Source: Allobosea sp039673065 (lineage in GTDB: Bacteria; Pseudomonadota; Alphaproteobacteria; Rhizobiales; Beijerinckiaceae). From it: a stretch of 64,000 bases of DNA. Of the stretch, positions 8,569 to 16,667 are shown one piece after another. The stretch spans positions 77,510 to 141,509 of the forward strand of contig NZ_JBDJKW010000010.1 of assembly GCF_039673065.1 (NCBI RefSeq), given 5' to 3'. The notes beneath the pieces are model-generated. The model worked only from the letters and a program-made list of their open reading frames with translations, was not told where the DNA came from and did not search any database. The position numbers and the translations under genes are program-made. The first letter of the stretch is position 1. Each line of letters begins with the position of its first letter.

Positions 8569-9045
8569 ATGGATACTGTCTGGGTCGCCGTCGCCTTCTT
8601 CATCTTCGTGGGCATCGTCGTCTACACCGGCGCGCACAAGAAGATCATCGGCGCGCTCGACGCCCGCGGTGAGCTGGTCGCCAAGGAGCTGGCCGAGGCC
8701 CGCCGCCTCCGTCACGAGGCGGAGACGCTGCTCGCCGAGTTCGAGGCCAAGCGCAAGGCCGCCGAGGCCGAGGCCGAGTCGATCGTCGCCGCCGCCAAGG
8801 ACGAGGCCGAGCGCCTCGCCAAGGACGCCGAGGAGAAGCTCGCCGATTTCGTCGCGCGCCGCACCAAGGCGGCCGAGGACAAGATCGCCCAGGCCGAGAG
8901 CCAGGCGACCTCCGAGGTCCGGGCCGCCGTCGCGGATGCCGCCACGCTGGCCGCCGAGGCAATCCTGCGCGGCCAGGTCGCCGGCAAGGCCGGTGCCGAC
9001 CTGATCGCCTCCGGCCTGAACGACGTCCGTTCCAAGCTGAACTGA
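8569..9045 (+). CDS. atpF: F0F1 ATP synthase subunit b
   Basis: This is a 158-residue subunit b of the peripheral stalk. It has an N-terminal membrane anchor (WVAVAFFIFVGIVVYTG) followed by the polar KKIIGALDARGELVAKEL segment and a highly charged coiled coil that should dimerise with b' and reach the F1 delta subunit. It is the last gene of the F0 operon; the F1 genes (atpHAGDC) are not in this window, as expected where F0 and F1 operons are separate. It ends 44 bp before a strong terminator. An SD-like AGGACGAG precedes the ATG. Confidence 0.94.
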   Translation: MDTVWVAVAFFIFVGIVVYTGAHKKIIGALDARGELVAKELAEARRLRHEAETLLAEFEAKRKAAEAEAESIVAAAKDEAERLAKDAEEKLADFVARRTKAAEDKIAQAESQATSEVRAAVADAATLAAEAILRGQVAGKAGADLIASGLNDVRSKLN

Positions 9046-9089
9046 TCATCCTCGTCCCGCGCCCCGGCGCGTGACGAACCGTCCAAGAG

Positions 9090-9123
9090 AAACGCCGCAT
9101 CCTCTCGGATGCGGCGTTTTTCG
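9090..9123. terminator. Bidirectional Rho-independent terminator
   Basis: A perfect 13-bp stem (AAACGCCGCATCC, 9090-9102, with GGATGCGGCGTTT, 9107-9119) closes a TCTC loop and runs into a T tract on the + strand. On the minus strand the same stem is followed by TTTCTCTT. It therefore ends the atp F0 operon and probably also the convergent L,D-transpeptidase gene. Confidence 0.92.
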
Positions 9124-9163
9124 TTCGGGCTGGCCTTGTGCGTCTTTGGCGCTGCCTGCGGCC

Positions 9164-10426
9164 CTATTGCGCCGAGGCCGTGGTGAGGCTGGAGGGGCGC
9201 GGCACCGGGATCGGGATCACGGTGTCCCTGACGCTGCCGCCATCGACCGGCGGCTTCGCGCGCGGCTTGCGCGGCTGGATGGTCGAGGTGACGATGCCCT
9301 GCGGCGTGTCGAGCCCGTAGATGTCGTCGCGGAACTGGGCGAGGCCCTGCGCATCCTGCCAGCCGGTCATGTAGACCCAGGCGACCGGCACCGGCTTCTT
9401 CAGCCTGATGTCCTTGCGCTCGCCGGTCTCGATGCCGGCCTCCAGCGCGGGCAGCGTCCATTCCGTGCCCTCGAGCAGCCAGGCGGCGAGATCGCGCACG
9501 CCCTCGACGCGGGCGCAGCCCGAGGAGTTGAAGCGGATATCCGAGCGGAAGAAGGATTTCGACGGCGTATCGTGCATGAACACCGCCTCGGCGTTCGGCA
9601 TGTCGATGCGCATGCGGCCGAGCGCGTTCAGCGGGCCGGGATCCTGCCGCACGGTGAAATACGGCGAGGTGATCGTGGTCCAGTTGACGCTGGCCGGGTC
9701 GATCTCGCGGTTCTCGGCGCCGAGGAGGCGCATGCCGGACTTGGCCAGGAAGCCCGGATCCTTGCGCATCTTGGGAATGATGTCGGCCTTCACGATCGAG
9801 GTCGGCACCGTCCAGTACGGATTCAGGTTCACCGCGGTGATGGATGTCTGCAGCACGGGGGACGGCCGATCCGGCCGCCCGACCACCGCGAGATGCCGCT
9901 TCTGCACCAAACCGTTCTCGACCGCCTCGACGCTGGCCCCGGGAATGTTCACCACGACATAGCGCTCGGCGAAGTTGAAGCCGTTGCCCTTGAGCCGCTC
10001 CAGCGTCGCGGTCAGCTGGTTGAGGCGGATCTCGACCGGCACGTTGAGCGCCTTGAGCGTCAGCCGGCCGACGGTGCCGAGTTCGGACAGGCCGTGGCGG
10101 GCCTGGAAGCGCTTCACCGCCGCGACGACCGCCTCGTCATAGACCTCGCCCGGCAGCGTCTCCGGCGAGAGATCCCCGCTCATCATCAGGCGGTGCTTGA
10201 GCTCAGCGACGAGCGCGCCTTCCGCTCCCGGCTTCAGCGCGGTGACGCCGCCCTGGACCTTCGGCCAGCCGCCGCGCATCGCGATGTCCTCATGCGCGAT
10301 CAGGGCTTCCAGCGTGCGGTCATAGGTCTTCGGCCCGTAACCGGGCTCGCGGGCGAGGGCCGCCGACGCCATCGCCAGCAAGCTGACGGCGGCGACCAGG
10401 GAGCGGCGAAGACGAACGCACTGCAT
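9164..10426 (-). CDS. L,D-transpeptidase, YcbB-like, periplasmic
   Basis: This is a 420-residue cell-wall enzyme expected to make 3-3 crosslinks in peptidoglycan or attach proteins to it. From this start, the signal peptide is RLRRSLVAAVSLLAMASAALA. A peptidoglycan-binding module follows (ALVAELKHRLMMSGDL ... VKRFQARHGL), then a YkuD catalytic domain. The catalytic region has FMHDTPSKSFF and the nucleophile motif SSGCARVEGVRDLA, giving the HxxxxxxxSxGCxR-type signature. An upstream ATG at 10477 would add 17 residues before the signal; I prefer 10426. It converges on the atp operon and shares its terminator. The Pro-rich tail is not conserved-looking. Confidence 0.87.
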   Translation of the reverse strand: MQCVRLRRSLVAAVSLLAMASAALAREPGYGPKTYDRTLEALIAHEDIAMRGGWPKVQGGVTALKPGAEGALVAELKHRLMMSGDLSPETLPGEVYDEAVVAAVKRFQARHGLSELGTVGRLTLKALNVPVEIRLNQLTATLERLKGNGFNFAERYVVVNIPGASVEAVENGLVQKRHLAVVGRPDRPSPVLQTSITAVNLNPYWTVPTSIVKADIIPKMRKDPGFLAKSGMRLLGAENREIDPASVNWTTITSPYFTVRQDPGPLNALGRMRIDMPNAEAVFMHDTPSKSFFRSDIRFNSSGCARVEGVRDLAAWLLEGTEWTLPALEAGIETGERKDIRLKKPVPVAWVYMTGWQDAQGLAQFRDDIYGLDTPQGIVTSTIQPRKPRAKPPVDGGSVRDTVIPIPVPRPSSLTTASAQ

Positions 10427-10557
10427 GAACCTGTCCCAACGCGCGAGAATACACGCCGAAGCGAGCATCTCCCGCATATGGTCAAGGAAATCTTAAGGCG
10501 GCACTGCGGCGCGTAACGAAAAGGAACCGGACCAGCGCCATGCGGGCCCGGCCGCGT

Positions 10558-12129
10558 TCAGGAGGCCGGCGCGCCCGGCGCCGGCTTCGTCCAGCGCAGC
10601 ACCGGCTGGCGCGCCGCGCGCGTCTCGTCGAGGCGACGGATCGGCGCGTGGTGCGGGGCCGCGGTGAAGCGCTCCTTGTCGTTGCCCTTCGCCGCCATGG
10701 CGAGATCGCGCAGCGTCGCCACGAACAGGTCGAGCGAGGCCTTCGATTCCGACTCGGTCGGCTCGATCAGCATGGCGCCGTGCACGACCAGCGGGAAATA
10801 CACCGTCATCGGATGATAGCCCTCGTCGATCATCGCCTTGGCGAAATCGAGCGTGCTCACCCCGGTCCCCTTGAGCCAGCTGTCATCGAACAGCACCTCG
10901 TGCATCGAGGGATGGTCCGGGAAGGGCAGCGACATCAGGTCGGCGAGGCCGGCGCGGACATAGTTGGCGTTCAGCACCGCATCCTCCGACGCCTGCTTCA
11001 TGCCGTCGGCACCGTGGCTGAGCATGTAGGCCAGCGCGCGGACATACATGCCCATCTGGCCGTGGAAGGCGGTCATCCGGCCGAAGGGCGCCGTGCCCTC
11101 CGGCGCCGCCTCGCGATGCTCGACGAGGACGGGCTCGCCGGCCTCGACATGGATGAACGGTACCGGCGCATAGGGCGCCAGACGCTGCGAGAGCACCACC
11201 GGGCCGGCGCCCGGCCCGCCGCCGCCATGCGGCGTCGAGAAGGTCTTGTGCAGATTGATGTGCATGGCATCGACACCGAGATCGCCCGGCCGCGCCCTAC
11301 CGACGATCGCGTTGAAATTGGCGCCGTCGCAATAGAAATAGGCGCCGGCCTCGTGCATCGCCGCGGCAATCTCGACAATCTGCGGCTCGAAGATGCCGCA
11401 GGTGTTCGGATTGGTCAGCATGATCGCCGCGACCTCGGGGCCGAGCAGCGCCTTGACGTCCTCGACCGCGACCGTCCCGTCGGGCCGGGCCGGCACGGCC
11501 TTCACCGAGAAGCCGATCAGCGCCGCGGTCGCGGGATTGGTGCCGTGGGCCGATTCGGGCACGAGCACGACATTGCGCGTCGCCCCCTCCCCCTTCGCCG
11601 CGATCGCCGCCTTGATCGCCATCATGCCGCAGGCCTCGCCATGAGCGCCCGCCTTGGGCGACAGCGCCACCGCCGGCATGCCGGTCAGGGTCATCAGATA
11701 GCGCGCCAGTTCCAGCATCACTTCGAGCGCGCCGGCAACGGTGGAGAGCGGCTGCAGCGGGTGGACGTCGCTGAAGCCCGGCAGCCGCGCCATCTTCTCG
11801 TTCAGGCGGGCATTGTGCTTCATCGTGCAGGAGCCGAGCGGGAACAGCCCAGTGTCGATGCCGTAGTTCTTCTGGCTGAGCCGGACGTAATGGCGCATCG
11901 CCTCGGGCTCGGACAGGCCGGGCAGGCCGATCGGCGCCTTGCGCGCATGGCCGCCGAGGCGGCTCGCGACCTTCGGCGCGGCGGGAATGTCGACGCCGCT
12001 GGTTTCCGCCCGGCCGATCTCGAAGATCAGCGGCTCGAGCTGCTCCAGCGCGCGGTTTCCGGTGAAGGTCTCGCGATCGCCGGCACCGCCCTCGCCCGTG
12101 CCGGTGGGACGTCCCTGACGGTTCAGCAT
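10558..12129 (-). CDS. gcvPB: Glycine dehydrogenase (decarboxylating) subunit 2
   Basis: This is the 523-residue PLP-binding half of the split glycine decarboxylase (P-protein), which decarboxylates glycine and loads the aminomethyl group onto lipoyl-GcvH. The PLP lysine lies in HINLHKTFSTPHGGGGPG (about residue 290). The segments LGSCTMKHN, SPKAGAHGEACG and SAHGTNPATAA are typical of the PLP-binding fold. The start is ATG 12129: GGAGG lies 7 nt upstream, and the ATG overlaps the gcvPA TGA by one base. A GTG at 12132 is in frame but too close to the SD. It is the last gene of the gcvT-H-PA-PB operon. Confidence 0.96.
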   Translation of the reverse strand: MLNRQGRPTGTGEGGAGDRETFTGNRALEQLEPLIFEIGRAETSGVDIPAAPKVASRLGGHARKAPIGLPGLSEPEAMRHYVRLSQKNYGIDTGLFPLGSCTMKHNARLNEKMARLPGFSDVHPLQPLSTVAGALEVMLELARYLMTLTGMPAVALSPKAGAHGEACGMMAIKAAIAAKGEGATRNVVLVPESAHGTNPATAALIGFSVKAVPARPDGTVAVEDVKALLGPEVAAIMLTNPNTCGIFEPQIVEIAAAMHEAGAYFYCDGANFNAIVGRARPGDLGVDAMHINLHKTFSTPHGGGGPGAGPVVLSQRLAPYAPVPFIHVEAGEPVLVEHREAAPEGTAPFGRMTAFHGQMGMYVRALAYMLSHGADGMKQASEDAVLNANYVRAGLADLMSLPFPDHPSMHEVLFDDSWLKGTGVSTLDFAKAMIDEGYHPMTVYFPLVVHGAMLIEPTESESKASLDLFVATLRDLAMAAKGNDKERFTAAPHHAPIRRLDETRAARQPVLRWTKPAPGAPAS

Positions 12130-13469
12130 CACAATACCTCCTTCAGGGCCGCGACGAAGGCAGCCCGGTCCTCATCCGTGTTCACTTCGGTATTGGCGAC
12201 GATCAGCAGGTCGTCGAGGCCGGCGCCCGGCAGCAGGCGCGAGGCCGGCACGCCCGCGAGGATGCCCTTCGCCGCGAGCGCCTCGACCACCTGAGCCGCC
12301 GGCTTCGACAGCTTCACGGTGAACTCGTTGAAGAACGTGTCGTTCAGCACCTCGACGCCCTTCACGCCGGCGAGTTGGTCGGCCAGCAGCACCGCATTGG
12401 CGTGGTTGACCTCGGCCAGTCGCGTCAGCCCCTCCTGCCCGAGCAGCGTCATGTGGATGGTGAAGGCCAGCACGCACAGGCCCGAATTGGTGCAGATATT
12501 CGAGGTCGCCTTGTCGCGGCGGATATGCTGCTCGCGGGTCGAGAGCGTCAGCACGAAGCCGCGGCGCCCGTCGGCGTCGACGGTCTCGCCGCAGAGGCGG
12601 CCCGGCATCTGGCGCAGATATTTCGCCTTGGCGGCGAACAGGCCGACATAGGGGCCGCCGAAATTGAGCGCATTGCCGAGCGACTGGCCCTCGCCCACGA
12701 CGATGTCGGCGTCCTGCGCGCCCGGCGGCTCGACGGCACCGAGCGAGACCACCTCGGTGAAGACCGCAACCAGCAGCGCGCCATGGGCATGGGCCTTCTC
12801 GGCGATCGGCCGCAGGTCGCGCAGATTGCCGAAGACGTCGGGCGACTGGACCACGACGCAGGAGGTCTCGTCGTCGATCGCCGCGAGGATGTCCTCCTGC
12901 GCGCGCAGGTCGGGGGGCAGCGAGACAACCGCGTCGCCCGCCATGCGCGACAGGGTGCGCACCACCTCGGCGTAATGGGGATGGAGGCCGCCCGACAGAA
13001 CCGCCTTGCGCCGCCGGGTGACGCGATGCGCCATCAGCACCGCCTCGCCCGTGCCGGTCGAGCCGTCATACATCGAGGCGTTGGCCACCTCCATGCCGGT
13101 GAGGGCTGCGACCTGGGTCTGGAACTCGAAGAGATATTGCAGCGTGCCCTGAGCGATCTCGGGCTGGTAGGGCGTGTAGCTGGTCAGGAATTCCGAGCGC
13201 TGGATCAGGTGATCCACCGTCGCCGGCACATGATGGCGATAGGCCCCGGCGCCGACGAAGAAGGGCACCGAGCCGGCGGCAACGCTGCGCCCGGCCATGC
13301 GGCCGAGGATGCGCTCGACCTCGAGTTCGCCCCTGGCGCGGGGCAGATCGAGCGGCGCCTTGAGCAGCTTGTCCGCCGGCACGTCGGAGAACAGCGCGTC
13401 GATATCCGGCACGCCGATCCGGGCGAGCATGTCCTCGCGGTCTTGGTCCGTCAGGGGAAGATAGCGCAT
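12129..13469 (-). CDS. gcvPA: Glycine dehydrogenase (decarboxylating) subunit 1
   Basis: This is the 446-residue N-terminal half of glycine decarboxylase. It starts MRYLPLTDQDREDMLARIG, a typical GcvPA beginning, and contains FLTSYTPYQPEIAQGTLQ, EVANASMYDGSTGTGEA and the QSLGNALNFGGPYVGLF segment. It forms a heterodimeric (or alpha2beta2) P-protein with GcvPB, whose start it overlaps. Many rhizobia carry a single fused GcvP, so the split form is a useful lineage marker. It is separated from gcvH by a 160-bp gap containing a palindromic repeat element. Confidence 0.96.
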   Translation of the reverse strand: MRYLPLTDQDREDMLARIGVPDIDALFSDVPADKLLKAPLDLPRARGELEVERILGRMAGRSVAAGSVPFFVGAGAYRHHVPATVDHLIQRSEFLTSYTPYQPEIAQGTLQYLFEFQTQVAALTGMEVANASMYDGSTGTGEAVLMAHRVTRRRKAVLSGGLHPHYAEVVRTLSRMAGDAVVSLPPDLRAQEDILAAIDDETSCVVVQSPDVFGNLRDLRPIAEKAHAHGALLVAVFTEVVSLGAVEPPGAQDADIVVGEGQSLGNALNFGGPYVGLFAAKAKYLRQMPGRLCGETVDADGRRGFVLTLSTREQHIRRDKATSNICTNSGLCVLAFTIHMTLLGQEGLTRLAEVNHANAVLLADQLAGVKGVEVLNDTFFNEFTVKLSKPAAQVVEALAAKGILAGVPASRLLPGAGLDDLLIVANTEVNTDEDRAAFVAALKEVL

Positions 13470-13487
13470 TGCCAGAACATCCTCGGG

Positions 13488-13622
13488 TCATTCCGGGGCC
13501 GAGCGCAGCGAGGAGCCCGGAGCCCATGAACTCAGGTCGTCGAAAGCCAGCCCGACCTGCGCCGCCCATTCCCAGGCGGCGTGGTCATGGGTTCCGGGCT
13601 CGGCCTGAGGCCGCCCCGGAAA
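13488..13622. repeat. Intergenic palindromic repeat inside the gcv operon
   Basis: The outer arms (TTCCGGGGC ... GAGCCCGGAGCCCATGA on the left, TCATGGGTTCCGGGCTC ... GCCCCGGAA on the right) form an imperfect inverted repeat. Inside are smaller hairpins, CAGGTCG/CGACCTG (13533-13559) and GCCGCC/GGCGGC (13561-13580). The architecture resembles REP/RPE-type repeats dispersed in Hyphomicrobiales genomes. It lies between gcvH and gcvPA on their transcript, so it will fold in the mRNA. No reading frame of note is in it. Confidence 0.7.
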
Positions 13623-13629
13623 GACGGTT

Positions 13630-14004
13630 TCAAAGCGTCTTGATGTAGTCCTGGTACTCGGCCTCGCTCATCAGGCCCTCGAGCTCACCGCTGTCGGCCA
13701 GCTTCAGCTTGACGAACCAGCCCGCCCCGGCGGCATCCTCGTTGACGGTGCCGGGCGCGCCCTCGAGCGCCGCGTTGACCTCGACCACCTCGCCGGAGAC
13801 CGGCGCATAGACCTCGGACGCAGCCTTGACGCTCTCGACCACTGCGGCCTCGCCGCCCTTGGCGACGGTCTTGCCCACGGCCGGCAGCTCGACGAAGACG
13901 ACGTCGCCGAGCTGGCTCTGGGCATAATCGGTGATGCCGACCGTGCCGATCTCGCCGTCGATGCGGATGTATTCGTGGTCCTTGGTGTAGCGGGTCTCAG
14001 ACAT
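13630..14004 (-). CDS. gcvH: Glycine cleavage system H protein
   Basis: This is the 124-residue lipoyl carrier that shuttles the aminomethyl group between P-, T- and L-proteins. The lipoylation site is Lys60 in VVESVKAASEV, in the usual GcvH hairpin context. The N-terminal KDHEYIRIDG and the segment GITDYAQSQLGDVVFVELP are family signatures. The length is standard. The frame is open upstream but that part is inside gcvT and unrelated; ATG 14004 is preceded by GGAGGATCCCCC. It is 29 bp after gcvT. Confidence 0.97.
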   Translation of the reverse strand: MSETRYTKDHEYIRIDGEIGTVGITDYAQSQLGDVVFVELPAVGKTVAKGGEAAVVESVKAASEVYAPVSGEVVEVNAALEGAPGTVNEDAAGAGWFVKLKLADSGELEGLMSEAEYQDYIKTL

Positions 14005-14033
14005 GGGGGATCCTCCGGACGGCGAAACGGGGT

Positions 14034-15188
14034 TCAGCGCTTGTAGCGATGGGGGACGAAGGGCATGGCCGCGACGGTTGCCGGCAGCGGCCTGCCGCGC
14101 ACGATCAGGTCGAGCCGCGTGCCGGAGGCGGCGAAATCGGGCGGGACATAGCCCATAGCGCAGGGGCCGTTCAGGCTCGGCCCGAAGCCGCCGGAGGTAA
14201 GCACGCCGATGACGGTGCCGTCCGGGGTGGCGATCTCGGCGCCCTCGCGCGCCGGCGCCCGCCCCTCGGGCAGCAGGCCGACGCGCACGCGCTTCGGGGC
14301 GCCGGCGAGCTCGGCCTGGATGCGCTCTGCACCGGGGAAGCCGCCCTCGGCGCGGCGGCGCTTCTGGATCGACCAGGTCAGTCCGGCCTCGACCGGCGTG
14401 GTGGTCTCGTCGAGATCGTGGCCGTAAAGGCACAGCCCCGCCTCGAGCCTCAGCGAATCACGCGCGCCGAGACCAACCGGCCGGACGCGCGAATCGAGCA
14501 GCAGCGCGTCCCAGATCGCGCCGATGCGCGCGGCCGGCGCCGAGATCTCGAAACCGTCCTCGCCGGTGTAGCCGGAGCGGCTGACATTGGCCGGCCCGCC
14601 CCCGAGCTTGACGCTGCGCAGGGTCATGAAGCCCATCTCTGCCACCTCGGGCGCCAGCGCGGCGAGCACCTCGGCCGCCTTTGGCCCCTGCAGGGCGATC
14701 AGGCCGCGATGGGCCGCCTGTACCAACGAGACATCGGCCGGCAGATGCGCGGCGATATGGGCGTAGTCCGCGTACTTGCGTCCCGCGTTGACGACGAGCA
14801 GCAGCGCGCCGTCCTCCTCGGGATCGGCCGAGCGCGTCACCATCAGGTCGTCCAGAATGCCGCCTTCGGCGTTCAGGAGCTGGGTGTAGCGCTGCTTGCC
14901 GGGCGCCAGCGCGACGATGTCGGCCGGGACGAGGGCTTCGAGGGCGCGCGCGGTGGTCTCGTGATCGGGGCCGACGAGGAAGGCCTGGCCCATATGGGAG
15001 ACGTCGAAGAGGCCGGCGCTCTCGCGGGTCCAGCTGTGCTCGGCGAGGATGCCGGCGGGATACTGCACCGGCATGTCATAGCCGGCGAAGGGGACCATGC
15101 GCGCACCCAGCGCGACATGGCGGGCATGGAGCGGCGTCCTGTCGAGCGGTCGTTCGGCGCTAGCGGCGTCTGCGGCCTCGGCTGCCAT
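14034..15188 (-). CDS. gcvT: Glycine cleavage system T protein (aminomethyltransferase)
   Basis: This is a 384-residue tetrahydrofolate-dependent aminomethyltransferase, releasing ammonia from aminomethyl-GcvH and forming methylene-THF. Recognisable segments are RTPLHARHVALGARMVPFAGYDMPVQ split across the start, SAGLFDVSHMGQ, the folate-site VSRSGYTGEDGFEI and the C-terminal barrel VGVLTSGGFGPSLNGPCAMGYV. The first 15 residues are Ala/Glu-rich and variable. GGAAGGGG lies 7-14 nt before ATG 15188, right after the riboswitch expression platform. It is the first gene of the operon. Confidence 0.96.
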   Translation of the reverse strand: MAAEAADAASAERPLDRTPLHARHVALGARMVPFAGYDMPVQYPAGILAEHSWTRESAGLFDVSHMGQAFLVGPDHETTARALEALVPADIVALAPGKQRYTQLLNAEGGILDDLMVTRSADPEEDGALLLVVNAGRKYADYAHIAAHLPADVSLVQAAHRGLIALQGPKAAEVLAALAPEVAEMGFMTLRSVKLGGGPANVSRSGYTGEDGFEISAPAARIGAIWDALLLDSRVRPVGLGARDSLRLEAGLCLYGHDLDETTTPVEAGLTWSIQKRRRAEGGFPGAERIQAELAGAPKRVRVGLLPEGRAPAREGAEIATPDGTVIGVLTSGGFGPSLNGPCAMGYVPPDFAASGTRLDLIVRGRPLPATVAAMPFVPHRYKR

Positions 15189-15242
15189 GATGTCCCCTTC
15201 CAGAGTCGAGCGCGAACCCCGGACGGAATCGTCCGGAGTGCG

Positions 15243-15446
15243 CCCCCTCTGTCCTGGGACCTGAGAGATTTCCCCGCCGGCCCGAAGGCCTGAGGCGGGT
15301 TACCCCCGTCGGTGGGCGGAGCGAGGCTCCGCCGCTTTCCAGAGTGCCAAATCCCGCGCGGTCCGTTTGCCTGAGCGTTTCCGGGGCGGTTGCGCCTTCG
15401 GCGCCGGCACCGGATGGCTCCGGTCCCGGTCTCTCCCGCGGGGATG
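15243..15446 (-). promoter_or_regulatory. Tandem glycine riboswitch upstream of gcvT
   Basis: Read on the minus strand, the leader contains two consecutive glycine-aptamer cores. The first runs from GCGGGAGAGACCGG through GCCGAAGGCGCAACCGCC to AACGCTCAGGCAAA. The second runs from ACTCTGGAAAGCGG through CACCGACGGGGGTAACCCG to AATCTCTCAGGTCCCAGGAC and AGAGGGG. These are the conserved P1-P3a elements of the gcvT motif. The two aptamers bind glycine and generally turn on glycine cleavage genes. A hairpin CCGGAC/GTCCGG (15219-15236) and the SD follow, suggesting control near translation initiation or by early termination; which one is not settled by sequence alone. Confidence 0.95.
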
Positions 15447-15460
15447 ATGCGGCCCGTCCA

Positions 15461-15488
15461 GCAATAGACGAGCCGGCCGGCGAGTCAA
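15461..15488 (-). promoter_or_regulatory. Putative promoter of the gcv riboswitch transcript
   Basis: On the minus strand TTGACT (15488-15483) and TATTGC (15466-15461) are spaced by 16 bp, ending about 15 bp before the first riboswitch helix. This position fits a transcription start just ahead of the aptamer. The call is based on inspection and the -10 is imperfect. Confidence 0.5.
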
Positions 15489-15510
15489 TCGAGCGCCGGC
15501 AAGCCTCGGC

Positions 15511-16161
15511 TCAGCGACGGCGACGACGCGCCGGCTCGCCACCGCCGATGTTCAGGCCGACCACGACCTCGACGTCGCCGGAGCCCGGCGGCACGACGAT
15601 GTGCTCCTCCACATGGGCGAAGTCGGCGCCCGTCTGGCCGGCCGGCACCGTGCTGCCGACCCGCGCCGAGCGGCGCGCGATGACCTGCTGGTTGCGCAGC
15701 ACCTGGGTGACCAGCGTCGCGCCATAGTTGCCGCGGCCGTGGGTGACCAGCGTCGCGCCATAGTTGCCGCGGCCGCCGGCCGGGCCAATCAGCACGCGGC
15801 CCTCGACGCCGACCTTGAGCGTGAAGCCGCCGTTCCTGTCGACGTTGGTGCACTCGCGCGCGACATTGGTGATCGAGACCTGGTGGCGCAGGCTGCTGCT
15901 GTCCGGCCCCGACTGGGCGCGGATCGCGGCGCCGCCATCGGCGATGATCACCGACGGGCAGGTGAAATAGACGTCCTCGTCCTCCGGCAGCTGGTTGGCC
16001 GGCGGCGGCGTGGTCGACTGGAAGGCGACGATGTTGCCGAACTTCTGCAGGCCGCTCGGCTCCCCCGTCGAGGAGGAGGACGACGACCCGCAGCCGGCGA
16101 GCAGCACGGCCAGAGCGGGCAGGACGAACAGGGCCCGGCGGGCCGAGGACGATGCGATCAC
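15511..16161 (-). CDS. Hypothetical lipoprotein with a 12-residue tandem duplication
   Basis: This is a 216-residue protein with a lipoprotein signal (ALFVLPALAVLLAGC, lipobox LAGC at about 20-23) followed by a Ser-rich linker, so it should be anchored in an envelope membrane. The body is a probable beta-rich domain with VYFTCPSVIIADGGAAIRA and SITNVARECTNV. Residues near 140-163 repeat GRGNYGATLVT twice in tandem, caused by an exact 36-bp DNA duplication. The tail is RRRRR. I do not recognise a functional family. Its ATG overlaps the stop of the IalB-like gene by 4 nt, so the two are probably co-translated. Confidence 0.72.
   Translation of the reverse strand: MIASSSARRALFVLPALAVLLAGCGSSSSSSTGEPSGLQKFGNIVAFQSTTPPPANQLPEDEDVYFTCPSVIIADGGAAIRAQSGPDSSSLRHQVSITNVARECTNVDRNGGFTLKVGVEGRVLIGPAGGRGNYGATLVTHGRGNYGATLVTQVLRNQQVIARRSARVGSTVPAGQTGADFAHVEEHIVVPPGSGDVEVVVGLNIGGGEPARRRRR
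15705..15775. repeat. Exact 36-bp tandem duplication within a lipoprotein gene
   Basis: The 36-bp unit starting GGGTGACCAGCGTCGC occurs at 15705-15740 and again at 15741-15775 (35 bases matched). The period is a multiple of three, so the reading frame is kept and 12 residues are added. The absence of mismatches suggests a young or actively variable repeat. Confidence 0.92.
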
Positions 16162-16667
16162 GGCAGCTTCTCCACGCCAGGGCCGAATCCGTTCAGCGAG
16201 ACCGGGATGCCGACGCCTTCCTCAGGCGTCTGGAAGACGATGAAGGTCGCGGTCTTGCCGGCCTTGAGCTGGCCGAGCAGCGTCTCGTCCATCACCACCT
16301 CGGCCACGCAGCCGGTGGTCAGGCAGCGCACGAAGCCGGCGCGGCCGATATCCTTGTCGTCGATCTTCAGGCCGAGGCCGGAGGGCAGCAACACGCCGAG
16401 CGGCGCCACGACCCGCAGCAGCTGGCTCTTCTGGTCCGCGGTCTTGAGCGCGATCACCAGCAGAGTCAGGTTCGGGCGGTCTTCGGCGGCGACGTTCTGG
16501 ACCAGCGCGCACTGCTCGGCCTTGGCACCGGGCGGCGTCTCGCAGCGCATCTGCCAGTCGCCATGGGTGGCGCGGACCGCACCCTGCGCCTGCGCGGGCG
16601 CCGGCGTGGCCGCGAGCCAGCCGAACGCGGCCATGACCGCCGCGACGGGGCCGATGAGATGGCGCAT
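16158..16667 (-). CDS. Invasion-associated locus B (IalB)-like periplasmic protein
   Basis: This is a 169-residue exported protein with a signal peptide (LIGPVAAVMAAFGWLAATPAPAQA). The mature part starts with THGDWQMRCETPPG and CALVQNV, continues VRCLTTGCVAEV and ends with IVFQTPEEGVGIPVSLNGF, which are the conserved features of the IalB family (four cysteines, DW motif, final beta strands). Family members are named from Bartonella but are widespread in environmental Hyphomicrobiales; the molecular function is unsettled. The start at 16667 is chosen for the signal peptide. It is coupled to the lipoprotein gene downstream and divergent from ctaC. Confidence 0.83.
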   Translation of the reverse strand: MRHLIGPVAAVMAAFGWLAATPAPAQAQGAVRATHGDWQMRCETPPGAKAEQCALVQNVAAEDRPNLTLLVIALKTADQKSQLLRVVAPLGVLLPSGLGLKIDDKDIGRAGFVRCLTTGCVAEVVMDETLLGQLKAGKTATFIVFQTPEEGVGIPVSLNGFGPGVEKLP

